Shown here: piece after piece, positions 40,538-48,559 of the stretch | Position numbering within the stretch: the first letter of the stretch is position 1 | Layout of the letters: the number at the start of each line of letters is the position of its first letter | Origin: Thermoproteota archaeon | GTDB lineage: Archaea > Korarchaeota > Korarchaeia > Korarchaeales > Korarchaeaceae | Assembly (NCBI GenBank): GCA_027491735.1 | Contig: JAOZGP010000026.1 | Span: 1-49,345, forward strand | Reading direction: 5' to 3' | Length of the DNA: 49,345 nucleotides | Made by a program: the position numbers and the translations under genes | Notes under the pieces: model-generated | The model's database searches: none | What the model was told of the DNA's origin: nothing | What the model saw: only the letters and a program-made list of their open reading frames with translations

Positions 40538-41023
40538 ATGTCCAGAAGTGGACCAAAGCCTGTAGCAGTCGTCAGGATAAGAGGAAGAGTTGGCGTCAGA
40601 TACGATATGGAGGATACACTCCGATTCCTTAATTTAAAGAGAAAGTTCTGGGCCACAGTAGTTCCGTCCACTCCCGCCTACATGGGCATGCTCTTTAAGG
40701 TGAAGGATCTCATAATCTACGGTGAGGTTGATCTTGGTACAATAAAGCTTCTCTTGGAGAGAAGAGGGTGCACAAAGTTTGGTGATAGAGTGACTGATGA
40801 GTGGCTCACCAAGAACACCGAGTTCAAAAGCGTGGAGGACCTCGCCTCGAAGATATACTCCTGTGAGGTGAAGCTTAGTCGCTTGGACTGGATTAAGCCT
40901 TATTTTAGGCTTTCTCCTCCGAAGGGAGGTTTTAAAAGATCCACCAAGAGATCCTTTTCAAGTGGAGGGGAGCTCGGTTTTAGGGGTTCCGAGATAAATA
41001 CTCTCCTAAGGAGGATGATCTAG
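40538..41023 (+). CDS. rpl30: 50S ribosomal protein L30 (uL30), archaeal long form
   Basis: AVVRIRGRVGVRYDMEDTLR begins the uL30 fold; LRFLNLKRKFWATVVP and KVKDLIIYGEVDLGTIKLLL continue it. From ATG 40538 it has 161 aa; AGGAGGTG sits 7 bases upstream, so this start beats the open frame at 40493. The end (YFRLSPPKGGFKRSTKRSF ... ) is the archaeal C-terminal extension, here with an extra Ser/Gly-rich stretch. Confidence 0.94.
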   Translation: MSRSGPKPVAVVRIRGRVGVRYDMEDTLRFLNLKRKFWATVVPSTPAYMGMLFKVKDLIIYGEVDLGTIKLLLERRGCTKFGDRVTDEWLTKNTEFKSVEDLASKIYSCEVKLSRLDWIKPYFRLSPPKGGFKRSTKRSFSSGGELGFRGSEINTLLRRMI

Positions 41024-41024
41024 A

Positions 41025-41483
41025 ATGCCAAGATTTATACCTCGTAGAAGAAAAAAGTCCAGAAAAATGCGGGGTAGCAGACTTCATGGATATGGACTTC
41101 AGAGGCAGCATAGGAGGAGCGGAAGGGGAGGAGGCTTCGGAAACGCCGGACCTCACAAACATAGATGGACGTGGTACACCGCTCACTGGCCGGATTACTT
41201 TGGAAAGGGTAGGAGGGGCTTCAAGAGACCAAGAGTTGTTGTCAGAGAGATGAAATCAATAAACTTGTCGGATATAGAGTTGAACCTGGACATGTTCTTG
41301 GAGAAAGGATCCGCCGTGCGCAAGGAAGATGGGATCATAGAACTTGACCTCTCCAAGGAGGGATATGACAAGGTATTAGGAAAAGGTGGAATAAGTATGC
41401 CCATTGTGATAAAGGCTAAGTTCTTCTCGGAGAAGGCTATTGAGAAGATAAAAGCTGCCGGTGGGAAGGCCATGCAGGTATAA
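41025..41483 (+). CDS. rpl15: 50S ribosomal protein L15 (uL15)
   Basis: Begins with a Gly/Arg-rich extended arm (KMRGSRLHGYGLQRQHRRSGRGGGFG), then a globular part with INLSDIELNLDMF and a final SEKAIEKIKAAGGKAM. 152 aa. ATG 41025 is one base after the rpl30 stop. Directly upstream of secY, the usual order. Confidence 0.95.
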   Translation: MPRFIPRRRKKSRKMRGSRLHGYGLQRQHRRSGRGGGFGNAGPHKHRWTWYTAHWPDYFGKGRRGFKRPRVVVREMKSINLSDIELNLDMFLEKGSAVRKEDGIIELDLSKEGYDKVLGKGGISMPIVIKAKFFSEKAIEKIKAAGGKAMQV

Positions 41484-41494
41484 AGGGGAGTCCT

Positions 41495-42889
41495 ATGGAG
41501 GCCGTTCGTGGGCTGTTCAGTAGGATAAACCGTTTAATTCCTGAGATTGAGAAGCCCGCCAAGCGACCCACCCTAAAGGAGAAGCTCGCTTGGACGGCGA
41601 TAGTTCTGATACTTTACTATCTGCTCACTCAAGTTCCGATATACGGCATTCCCAAGGAGACCATAGACTACCTGGCCGGTCTGAGGGTGATCTTCGCTGG
41701 AGCTTCCGGCAGCATAGTTGAGTTGGGGATAGGTCCGGTGGTCACCGCTGGCATAGTCATGGAGCTTCTAATAGGAAGCAACATTCTGAAACTGGATTTG
41801 ACCGACCCTGAGGATAGAAAATTTTTTCAGGAGGCACAGAGGGTAGCGGCGGTATTCTTCATAGTGCTCGAAAATGGCATGTACGCCCTCGGCAGGTATC
41901 CTGTCGGAGGAACTCTTCAATTATTTATAATAGCTCAGTTATGTATAGGAAGTTTTCTCCTCATGATGCTCGATGATCTGACCAGCAAGTGGGGTATAGG
42001 GAGCGGTATAAGCCTGTTTATACTGGCTGGGGTTGCTCAAAGAGTCCTTTGGGAGATGTTCACCCCTCTAACTACGTCAGGAGGTAGGGTGATAGGGGTT
42101 ATACCAGCCCTGATAAAGGAAGGTATCGTGGCCGTGTACAGACCGGGTATGCCCAACCTCCTAGGTCTTGTAGCGACCTTCGTGGTCTTCCTCATAGTTG
42201 TTTGGGCCTATAGCATAAGAGTGGAGATACCGATAGCCCACACGATGGTTGGTGGCCAGAAGATGAAGTACCCGATAAGGTTGCTCTATGTGAGCAACGT
42301 ACCGATAATATTCGCTGCGGCTCTGATAGGAGATATAGAGATGATATCCAGAGTTCTCTGGATGAGAATGGGTAGCACAGCAACAGGAGTCCTTAAATGG
42401 ATAATAGACTTTCTAGGGACGTGGAGAATAGAGAGCAATGGTATGATACCGGTGTCCGGACTAGCCTACTACTTGCAGAGGCCCTTTTCTCCGGAGTATC
42501 TGTTCCTGAAGCCAGATGCCTCCTTAGTGTATCTGGTGGTCATGGTCCTCGGTTGCATCCTTTTCGCTAAAGTATGGGTCATGACTGCGGGCATGGACGC
42601 CGCGCATGTAGCGGACCAGTTGGTGAAGCAGGGCATAGTTATACCGGGAAGAAGAGCGAGCACTAAGATAATGAGACGTACTGTTGAGAACTACATAAAC
42701 ACAGTCACAATACTGGGAGGGTTATTGGTAGGCCTTCTGGCCGCATTAGCTGACTTCTCCGGAGCTTTAGGGACTGGAAGTGGCATATTATTGGCTGTGA
42801 CGATAGTAGCTTCGTTCTATGAGGCTTTAGCTAAGGAAAGGGCTATGGAGATATATCCAAGGCTCAAGAAGTTCTTCGTTGGTAGATGA
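41495..42889 (+). CDS. secY: Preprotein translocase subunit SecY
   Basis: Core of the Sec61/SecYEG protein-conducting channel. About ten hydrophobic spans; the first is WTAIVLILYYLLTQVPIYGI, and the plug region has LRVIFAGASGSIVELGIGPV. GIGSGISLFILAGV and TAGMDAAHVADQLVKQGIVI match family blocks; it ends MEIYPRLKKFFVGR, the cytoplasmic tail. 464 aa. ATG 41495 follows AAGGGGAG. Co-transcribed with the ribosomal operon. Confidence 0.97.
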   Translation: MEAVRGLFSRINRLIPEIEKPAKRPTLKEKLAWTAIVLILYYLLTQVPIYGIPKETIDYLAGLRVIFAGASGSIVELGIGPVVTAGIVMELLIGSNILKLDLTDPEDRKFFQEAQRVAAVFFIVLENGMYALGRYPVGGTLQLFIIAQLCIGSFLLMMLDDLTSKWGIGSGISLFILAGVAQRVLWEMFTPLTTSGGRVIGVIPALIKEGIVAVYRPGMPNLLGLVATFVVFLIVVWAYSIRVEIPIAHTMVGGQKMKYPIRLLYVSNVPIIFAAALIGDIEMISRVLWMRMGSTATGVLKWIIDFLGTWRIESNGMIPVSGLAYYLQRPFSPEYLFLKPDASLVYLVVMVLGCILFAKVWVMTAGMDAAHVADQLVKQGIVIPGRRASTKIMRRTVENYINTVTILGGLLVGLLAALADFSGALGTGSGILLAVTIVASFYEALAKERAMEIYPRLKKFFVGR

Positions 42890-42914
42890 GCCTTAAGAAA
42901 AGCCCCTTCCGTTA

Positions 42915-42924
42915 TCCTTTTTAG
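42915..42924 (+). promoter_or_regulatory. TATA box of adk
   Basis: CCTTTTTAGG, about 26 bp before the adk start, predicts a leaderless transcript beginning near ATG 42946 (or the ATG at 42942, out of frame). Confidence 0.4.
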
Positions 42925-42945
42925 GAAGACCTGAATTCAGTATGT

Positions 42946-43521
42946 ATGCCGGTATGCTTGGTCATAGGAGTTCCTGGAGTAGGTAAATCAACTATCATGG
43001 ATGTCTTAAAGGCTAAATATCCAGATAAGATCAAGATAGTCATCTACGGCGACTATATGGTTGACATAGCCAGGGAAGAGGGTCTTGTAAGGCACAGAGA
43101 TGAAATGAGGAAGCTTCCCACAGACGTGCAGAAAGACCTTCAGGAGAGGGCCGCCGACAGAATATACAGAGAAAGCCTCTCTTTCGGGGGAGTTGTTCTG
43201 GTGGACACTCACGGGTTCATAAAGACTCCGAACGGGTTTTTTCCCGGTCTCCCGGAGAGGATACTCAAACTACTCAACCCTAGCTTTACAGTTCTCATAG
43301 AAGCTGATCCCGAGGAGATTGCCTCCAGAAGAGCGAAGGATGAAACTAGAGAGAGGGATGTGGAGCTAGAAGATCTTATAAGGCTTCATCAGGAGTTAAA
43401 CAGGATGGCTGCGGTCACATACGCTACATTGACTGGCTGCAATGTAGTGATCATCAGAAATGAGGAGGGAAAGATTGAAAAATCCGCAAAGGAACTTGCC
43501 AAGAACATAGGTGTTGCATGA
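42946..43521 (+). CDS. adkA: Archaeal adenylate kinase
   Basis: Interconverts ATP + AMP and 2 ADP. Walker A GVPGVGKSTIM at the N-terminus; IVIYGDYMVDIAREEG and DTHGFIKTPNGFFPGLPERI are archaeal AdkA blocks, and a short lid with RRAKDETRERDVE. 191 aa, normal. Lies after secY as in other archaea. Its TGA overlaps the next ATG. Confidence 0.95.
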   Translation: MPVCLVIGVPGVGKSTIMDVLKAKYPDKIKIVIYGDYMVDIAREEGLVRHRDEMRKLPTDVQKDLQERAADRIYRESLSFGGVVLVDTHGFIKTPNGFFPGLPERILKLLNPSFTVLIEADPEEIASRRAKDETRERDVELEDLIRLHQELNRMAAVTYATLTGCNVVIIRNEEGKIEKSAKELAKNIGVA

Positions 43522-44018
43522 TGATAGACTGGCTCGTCCTCCCTCCAAATTCAATAATCTTTATAATAGCTCTTTCAGCAGCGATCTCTTTGGCAGTAAG
43601 CCTCATCAACAAGAGAATTGTGGACTATGATAAGATGGCTCTCTACCAGAAGACGGTCAAGGAGTATATGGAGATCAAGAAACAGCATATGAAAACCGGA
43701 GATAAGAAACTAGAAAAAAAGTTGAAGCGCATGGAACCTCGTTACAGTGAAGCTCAAGCCGAACTGAGCAAGATGAGCCTTAAGCCTATGATGTACACTA
43801 CTCTGCCGATACTACTTATGTTCTTTGTGCTCGCTGGCATGTTTGTGGAGATACCCCTGGCAAAGCTCCCCTTTTCACTTCCCTTTATGAGTTATTTTCA
43901 CGGTAAGAGCGTTTTTCAGGACAATGTGATAGGGTATATAGGACTATACATGATAGCCTCCGTCTTCTTCTCTAATGTATTCATGAAGCTGCTTGGACTA
44001 TCCCCAACGCCTTCTTAA
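43518..44018 (+). CDS. EMC3/TMCO1-like (DUF106) membrane insertase, YidC/Oxa1 superfamily
   Basis: Three membrane spans: residues about 12-30 (SIIFIIALSAAISLAVSL), then a cytoplasmic helical hairpin of charged residues (KKQHMKTGDKKLEKKLKRME), then TTLPILLMFFVLAGMFV and a last one near NVIGYIGLYMIASVFFSNVF. This matches archaeal Ylp1/DUF106 proteins, relatives of EMC3 and YidC that help insert proteins in the membrane. Next to secY-adk as in most archaea, which supports the call. 166 aa. Confidence 0.9.
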   Translation: MMIDWLVLPPNSIIFIIALSAAISLAVSLINKRIVDYDKMALYQKTVKEYMEIKKQHMKTGDKKLEKKLKRMEPRYSEAQAELSKMSLKPMMYTTLPILLMFFVLAGMFVEIPLAKLPFSLPFMSYFHGKSVFQDNVIGYIGLYMIASVFFSNVFMKLLGLSPTPS

Positions 44019-44025
44019 TCCCAAG

Positions 44026-44034
44026 CTTTATTAA
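44026..44034 (+). promoter_or_regulatory. TATA box of rpl34e
   Basis: CTTTATTAA; start site about 44056-44060, which rules out the TTG at 44040 as a start on this transcript. Confidence 0.45.
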
Positions 44035-44081
44035 TCACGTTGTTGTTAAGGTCAGCGGGAGGTGTCTCTCTGCCAGCCTCG

Positions 44082-44372
44082 ATGGTTGCCAGAGGTCATA
44101 AAAAACTCAACAAGAGAAGGGTTGCGATCAGGATCCCGGGAGGCAGGGCGATCTATCACCCAAGGAGGAAAATTTACAGAAAGCCGCGCTGTGCTTCATG
44201 TGGAAGACCCTTGACAGGCGCTCGTAATGGACCTAGGAGTTACATGTCCAAGCTCGCTAAGAGTGAGAAGAGACCAAACAGACCATACGGAGGAAACCTC
44301 TGCAGTAAGTGCTTTAGAGCACTCTTCACAGAGAAAGTGATAGCTGAGGGCCTTGTCCTTCTGGGAAGATGA
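44082..44372 (+). CDS. rpl34e: 50S ribosomal protein L34e (eL34)
   Basis: KRRVAIRIPGGRAIYHPRRK is the family's core, with CASCGRPLTGAR and NLCSKCFRALF supplying the zinc pairs. From ATG 44082 it has 96 aa. The Shine-Dalgarno GGGAGGTG (44057-44064) is 17 bases before this ATG, but only 5 bases before a CTG at 44070 that would encode PASMVARG; a CTG start would be unusual. The TTG at 44040 is upstream of the likely start site. Confidence 0.92.
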   Translation: MVARGHKKLNKRRVAIRIPGGRAIYHPRRKIYRKPRCASCGRPLTGARNGPRSYMSKLAKSEKRPNRPYGGNLCSKCFRALFTEKVIAEGLVLLGR

Positions 44373-44397
44373 AGTCTAATTCATCAAATGAAGGCAA

Positions 44398-44406
44398 ATT
44401 TTTAAA
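44398..44406 (+). promoter_or_regulatory. TATA box of rpl14e-cbf5
   Basis: TTTTTAAAT, start site near 44428, giving a leader of about 47 bases that is almost wholly folded (see 44432-44468). Confidence 0.5.
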
Positions 44407-44431
44407 TCTTCAACTGAGGTCTCTCTCGACG

Positions 44432-44468
44432 CTCTCACACACGAGAGTTCTCACCTCGCGAGAGGTGA
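44432..44468 (+). promoter_or_regulatory. Tandem hairpins masking the rpl14e ribosome-binding site
   Basis: Hairpin 1: CTCTC (44432-44436), ACACAC loop, GAGAG (44443-44447). Hairpin 2: TCACCTC (44451-44457), GCGA tetraloop of the stable GNRA type, GAGGTGA (44462-44468). GAGGTGAT is the Shine-Dalgarno 6 bases before ATG 44475; its partner TCACCTC copies the anti-Shine-Dalgarno end of 16S rRNA. Translation should be blocked while hairpin 2 is closed. Confidence 0.65.
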
Positions 44469-44474
44469 TCTTCT

Positions 44475-44774
44475 ATGTCAATAGAGGTAGGCAGGGTCTG
44501 CGTGAAGACCGCTGGAAGAGAAGCAGGTAGAAAGTGTGTTGTCGTCAAGGTGATCGACAGAAATTTTGTCCTGGTGACGGGTCCTAAAGAGCTCACTGGA
44601 GTCCGTAGAAGGAAATCTAATGTGAAACATCTGATTCCCCTCCCGATCAAGCTCGATGTGAGGGAGGATGCCGACGACAGAGAGGTAATCGAGGCTCTTA
44701 AGCAGACGAAGCTGTATGACGAGCTTCTAGGAGAGAAAGAAAAGCAGAAGAGCAAACCCGAGAAGGAGTCCTGA
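44475..44774 (+). CDS. rpl14e: 50S ribosomal protein L14e (eL14)
   Basis: MSIEVGRVCVKTAGREAGRK is the family start, with a KOW-like core through VLVTGPKELTGVRRRKSNV and KHLIPLPIKLDV. 99 aa with a Lys/Glu tail. Lies between rpl34e and cbf5 as in other archaea, although the cytidylate kinase gene often found here is missing. The translational start lies under the hairpin at 44451-44468. The stop overlaps cbf5 ATG (TGATG). Confidence 0.92.
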   Translation: MSIEVGRVCVKTAGREAGRKCVVVKVIDRNFVLVTGPKELTGVRRRKSNVKHLIPLPIKLDVREDADDREVIEALKQTKLYDELLGEKEKQKSKPEKES

Positions 44775-45757
44775 TGAACTCCCTCCTAGTTAAGTCGAAA
44801 AGCTCCCCCAGCGATCACGGTTTTCGTCCGGAGGAGCGTCCCTTTCCCATATTTTTGAGGTATAGCATCGTTATTTTGGACAAACCACCTGGTCCATCCT
44901 CTCATACTGTGACCAAGCGAGTGAAGGACACTCTGAACATGGGGCTAAGAATAGGTCACTGTGGAACCTTGGATCCCAAGGTCACGGGGGTTCTTCCGAT
45001 TGTCATAGGGGAGGCAACGAAGGCGGCACCCCTGATAACAACGATGGACAAGGAATATGTAGGGACCATGTACCTTCATGGGGACGTGGCTGATGAGGAG
45101 CTGATCAAGGTGCTGAGGATGTTCGAGACTGTGATATACCAGAGGCCACCTGTCAGGTCGGCGGTGAGCAGAACTCTCAGAACTAGGAGAGTATACAAGA
45201 TAGAAATCCTATCGAGGCGGGGTAGATACGTTGAGCTGAGGACGGTCGTCGAGTCAGGGACATACATAAGAAAGCTTTACCACGACATAGGAGAGGTCCT
45301 AGGAGTTGGCGCCAGTATGATAAAGCTGAGAAGGGTCAGGATAGGGCATATAACGGAGGATATGTGCGTGGATCTGAGGACCCTCCTCGAAGCGATTGAA
45401 CTCTACAGGAACACAGGAGATGAGCAATATCTCAGGGAGAAGCTAATTCCGGTGGAGGAGGCGGTCAAACACGTCAAGAGGATGGTGGTGAAAGACTCCG
45501 CTGTATCTGCCATAACTCACGGGGCACCTGTCCTAGCACCAGGTGTAAGCCTCCTATCCGAAGGGATCTCAAAAGGAGATCTAGTGGGCATATTCACACT
45601 TAAAGGAGAGCTCGTTGCCATAGCAAGGGCTTTAATGAGCTCTGAGGAGATATTAAGAGCCAAGAAGGGAGTTGTCGCCGAACTCCTGAGAGTCATCATG
45701 GAGAGGGATTTATACCCTCGCATGTGGAGACGCCATCCCCCTACGTCCCGACAGTGA
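44774..45757 (+). CDS. cbf5: tRNA/rRNA pseudouridine synthase Cbf5 (archaeal TruB)
   Basis: Catalytic subunit of H/ACA RNPs, also makes pseudouridine 55 in tRNA. IVILDKPPGPSSHTVTKRVK, IGHCGTLDPKVTGVLPIVIG (catalytic Asp in TLDP), YQRPPVRSAVSRTLRTRRV, VESGTYIRKLYHDIGEVLG; C-terminal PUA domain VKDSAVSAITHGAPVLAPGV. 327 aa. The N-terminal 25 residues are Ser/Pro-rich; ATG 44774 is the first start after the rpl14e overlap. Would be the enzyme for any H/ACA-like RNA such as that at 12.5 kb. Confidence 0.96.
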   Translation: MNSLLVKSKSSPSDHGFRPEERPFPIFLRYSIVILDKPPGPSSHTVTKRVKDTLNMGLRIGHCGTLDPKVTGVLPIVIGEATKAAPLITTMDKEYVGTMYLHGDVADEELIKVLRMFETVIYQRPPVRSAVSRTLRTRRVYKIEILSRRGRYVELRTVVESGTYIRKLYHDIGEVLGVGASMIKLRRVRIGHITEDMCVDLRTLLEAIELYRNTGDEQYLREKLIPVEEAVKHVKRMVVKDSAVSAITHGAPVLAPGVSLLSEGISKGDLVGIFTLKGELVAIARALMSSEEILRAKKGVVAELLRVIMERDLYPRMWRRHPPTSRQ

Positions 45758-45799
45758 ATTAACATTTTATTTAGGTTGTCCTAACACTCCGCGATAGGC

Positions 45800-46687
45800 A
45801 TGAGGAAGAAGGAGATAACAATAATAAGTGGCAAAGGAGGAGTTGGGAAGACAACGATCTCCTCCAGTCTGCTCTATCTCATGAACAGGGATGATCTAGG
45901 AGTTGTAGCTGTGGATGCAGATGTGGACACACCTTCTCTCCATCTGGCCATGGGTTTCCAACCCCTTGAGGAGAAGGACTTAACTCTCTCGTCGAAGGCT
46001 GAAATAGGAGGTAAGTGTATCCTATGCGGCAGATGCATCGAGAAATGCCCATTCGGGGCTATTGTCGTAGAAGAAGAATTGAAGGTTATACCGTATATGT
46101 GTGATGGATGTTCGATATGTCTTAAGGCCTGTCCTGTCGGTGCTATATCCATTAAATCCGCTGTAGCGGGAAGACTCATTGTTGGGAGATCAAGATATGG
46201 CTTCCCTATGGTAACAGCCCAGCTCAATGTCGGAGAGCATAACTCGGGACTCTTGGTCAACGAGGTGAGGAAGAAGGCCCTTGAAATATGTAACAGCACG
46301 GGGAGAGAATTCGTGGTGACTGATGGAGCTCCAGGAATAGGATGCCCTGTGATAGCCTCTCTATCTGCAACCGATTATGCTCTAGTGGTCACAGAACCTA
46401 CCCCAGAAGCTCTACAGGGAGCTCGAAGGATATTAGAGATAACAACACACTTTGGAGTGCCGGCAGGGATCGTCCTGAATAAACATGATATGAGCGACTT
46501 TGGTGAGGAAATGCTCAGGGTGTTTAAATCCAGCAATATTGAGGTCTTAGGGAAGATTCCCCTTGACTTCTCGGTTGTTGAATCCCTTTCAAATGGAAAA
46601 CCTGTGGTCGCCCACAAGCCGGATTCGTCTGCAGCACGATCACTGTTTGATCTCTACGAGAGACTTAAGGAGGTGGTTCTTTCATGA
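45800..46687 (+). CDS. MinD-superfamily P-loop ATPase with inserted ferredoxin domain
   Basis: Deviant Walker A SGKGGVGKTTISSSL at the N-terminus, Switch I DADVDTPSLH, then two 4Fe-4S motifs CILCGRCIEKCPFGAI and CDGCSICLKACPVGAI placed within the ATPase fold (residues about 72-116), then the Walker B-like VVTDGAPGIGCPV. 295 aa. These COG1149-type proteins are Mrp/NBP35 relatives, thought to carry or insert Fe-S clusters. Followed, with a 4-base overlap, by a similar gene; the two may form a heterodimer. Confidence 0.92.
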   Translation: MRKKEITIISGKGGVGKTTISSSLLYLMNRDDLGVVAVDADVDTPSLHLAMGFQPLEEKDLTLSSKAEIGGKCILCGRCIEKCPFGAIVVEEELKVIPYMCDGCSICLKACPVGAISIKSAVAGRLIVGRSRYGFPMVTAQLNVGEHNSGLLVNEVRKKALEICNSTGREFVVTDGAPGIGCPVIASLSATDYALVVTEPTPEALQGARRILEITTHFGVPAGIVLNKHDMSDFGEEMLRVFKSSNIEVLGKIPLDFSVVESLSNGKPVVAHKPDSSAARSLFDLYERLKEVVLS

Positions 46688-47571
46688 AGTTGAAAGTACT
46701 GGCGGTTACTGGAGGCAAAGGAGGAGTTGGTAAATCAACAATAGCCACAAACATAGCCATTCTTCTCTTGGATGCTGGAAAAAAGGTTTTACTCGTTGAT
46801 GCTGATGTTGATAACCCCAACGACCACATTTATCTGGGCATCCAGCGCAACAAGGTGGCCGACATAGAGCTCTTCACCCCCGAGGTGGACGGGACCATGT
46901 GTAACGGTTGTCTTGCATGTGTGGATATCTGTCCAACTCACGCTTTACTGGGGAGAAGAGGGCTTCCTCCTCTACTATTTAAAGATTCCTGTCTTGGATG
47001 CGAGCTGTGTAAGGAGGTTTGTCCGAGAGATGCCATAAGGGATGGAAAAAAGATCGTAGGAACTCTATATGAGGGTTCTTCTGGGGGACTGAAAATGATA
47101 TCGGCAGCGATAAAACCAGGAGAGGAGAGATCCCCTCTCGTGGCCCATCGTCTGGTCAGGTTTTACAGGAAGATCACTTCATCTGAGGGCTTCGACTACG
47201 TAGTGGTTGATACTGCTCCTGGGGTTGCAAACCCCGTGATCCAAGCACTTCGTCTAGCTGATCACGCTCTGCTCATAACAGAGCCCACTCCTTTCGGTCT
47301 AAACACAATGAGACTATCTTTCAAGGTTTTGAGGAAGGTGGGCCTCGGTTTTGATGTGGTGATAAACCGATCGGACATCCCAAGTTCGTTGGCCGAGAAG
47401 GTGGAGAAAGAGGCCAGATCTCAGGGAGCGAGAGTCTTTAAGATCCCTTACCAAGATGAGGTCATACGGTCATCGGTCCTCGGTCGACCTACCGTGAGGG
47501 AGAACAGGAGAGGGATCTTCTCTCTTACAGTCAGAAAGATGGTCCGGGAGGTGCTTCAAATTGAGTGCTAA
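46684..47571 (+). CDS. Second MinD-superfamily ATPase with ferredoxin domain
   Basis: Same layout as its neighbour: TGGKGGVGKSTIATNIA, DADVDNPNDH, CNGCLACVDICPTHAL and CLGCELCKEVCPRDAI, VVDTAPGVANPVIQ. Also 295 aa. The tandem pair looks like an old duplication; both keep all eight cysteines and the signature Lys. The 3' end overlaps the MIP18-like gene by 11 bases, so all three are probably translated together. Confidence 0.92.
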   Translation: MKLKVLAVTGGKGGVGKSTIATNIAILLLDAGKKVLLVDADVDNPNDHIYLGIQRNKVADIELFTPEVDGTMCNGCLACVDICPTHALLGRRGLPPLLFKDSCLGCELCKEVCPRDAIRDGKKIVGTLYEGSSGGLKMISAAIKPGEERSPLVAHRLVRFYRKITSSEGFDYVVVDTAPGVANPVIQALRLADHALLITEPTPFGLNTMRLSFKVLRKVGLGFDVVINRSDIPSSLAEKVEKEARSQGARVFKIPYQDEVIRSSVLGRPTVRENRRGIFSLTVRKMVREVLQIEC

Positions 47572-47887
47572 GGAGGTAGAGAGAAAAATTCAAGAGAAGC
47601 TAAGAGAAGCGAAGGATCCTGAGATCGGGCTCTCAGTTGTGGATCTTGGTCTTATAGATGAGTTACGATACGAGAAGGGGGTTGCGAAGATAACATTCCA
47701 TCCAACCACACCCTTCTGCCCCTCCACTCTTTCGGTGCAGATGGGGGTTGACATCTACCTGAGGGCCTCTGAGGTCAATGAGGTCAGGAGAGTAGTTGTT
47801 CGGATAAAGGACCACGCTTACGAAAAGCAGGTCAATGAACTGATAAACAAGTACATCGAGAGGATAGAGGGCTCCCGTACAAAGTAA
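47561..47887 (+). CDS. MIP18/SufT-like (DUF59) Fe-S assembly protein
   Basis: REAKDPEIGLSVVDLGLIDE is the DUF59 hallmark, with the reactive Cys in TPFCPSTLSV. 108 aa. This family (CIA2/MIP18, SufT, PaaD) helps hand Fe-S clusters to target proteins; the position behind two MinD/ferredoxin ATPases supports an Fe-S cluster assembly unit. TTG 47561 lies inside the preceding gene, with AAGGTGGTGC-like spacing not strong. Confidence 0.88.
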   Translation: MSAKEVERKIQEKLREAKDPEIGLSVVDLGLIDELRYEKGVAKITFHPTTPFCPSTLSVQMGVDIYLRASEVNEVRRVVVRIKDHAYEKQVNELINKYIERIEGSRTK

Positions 47888-47900
47888 AGTTTTTATTTAC
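47887..47900 (+). promoter_or_regulatory. TATA box of the NifX-like gene
   Basis: AAGTTTTTATTTAC just after the MIP18-like stop; start site near 47920, just before the AGGTGAT that serves TTG 47933. Confidence 0.45.
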
Positions 47901-47932
47901 AAAAAAAGTTAGGACAGGCTAGGTGATATTCG

Positions 47933-48514
47933 TTGAAGATCGCTATTCCGGCAAGCGGCCCCGATCCTGAGTCTCCGGTGCATCCTCAATTTGCAAGGTG
48001 CGCTTATTTCATAATATACGATACAGATAATGATAGATACGATGTTATCCAGAATCCATTCATGAGCACTCCAAGCGGGGCGGGGATACAAGTAGCTCAA
48101 ATGCTTTTAGATAAGGGAGTGAACGCCGTTGTGGCTGGAAACATAGGGCCCAATGCATATCAGGTTCTCATCTCCACTGGAATCCAGATCTTGCCTGGAG
48201 TTACAGGAACAGTCAAAGAGGCCATAGAGCGCTTTAAGAGGGAAGCTACCTCTCCACCAGTCAGACAGCCTTCTTCTCCTCCACCCTTTCCTCCTAGTGG
48301 TCCAGGCTTTGGATTTGGGAGAGGGTTTGGAAGAGGATGGGGTTGGGGAGGATGGGGTTGGGGAGGCGCTCCTCCAGCCCCCATGCCCCAGGCCACTCCT
48401 CCAAGTCTGAGTAAGGATCAAGAGATCGCCTTTTTAGAGGCGGAGATTAGAAGACTTGAGTACGCTCTAGAGGCGGCCAAAAGGAGGCTGAAGGAGCTGA
48501 AAGGAGAACAATAA
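47933..48514 (+). CDS. NifX/NifB-associated (COG1433) protein with Gly/Trp-rich linker and coiled coil
   Basis: First 115 residues match the dinitrogenase Fe-Mo cofactor domain: IAIPASGPDPESPVHPQFAR, YFIIYDTDN, AGIQVAQMLLDKGVNAVVAG, GPNAYQVLISTGIQI. Then a Pro-rich linker, a repeat-like block of Gly, Phe, Arg and Trp (GRGWGWGGWGWGG), and a final charged helix (IRRLEYALEAAKRRLKELK), probably a coiled coil. This C-terminal part recalls the small DUF5320-type proteins that often lie beside such genes, here fused to it. Role: carrier of metal clusters, by inference. TTG 47933 follows AGGTGAT. Confidence 0.88.
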   Translation: MKIAIPASGPDPESPVHPQFARCAYFIIYDTDNDRYDVIQNPFMSTPSGAGIQVAQMLLDKGVNAVVAGNIGPNAYQVLISTGIQILPGVTGTVKEAIERFKREATSPPVRQPSSPPPFPPSGPGFGFGRGFGRGWGWGGWGWGGAPPAPMPQATPPSLSKDQEIAFLEAEIRRLEYALEAAKRRLKELKGEQ

Positions 48515-48559
48515 GTCCACTCCCAAAAGAGCCTTTTTCCAACTCCATTGCTTTTTTGC
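48515..48559 (+). terminator. T-rich end after the NifX-like gene
   Basis: GCCTTTTTCC (48531-48540) and GCTTTTTTGC (48550-48559), T-runs that could end plus-strand transcription in the archaeal manner; no strong hairpin precedes them. Confidence 0.4.
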
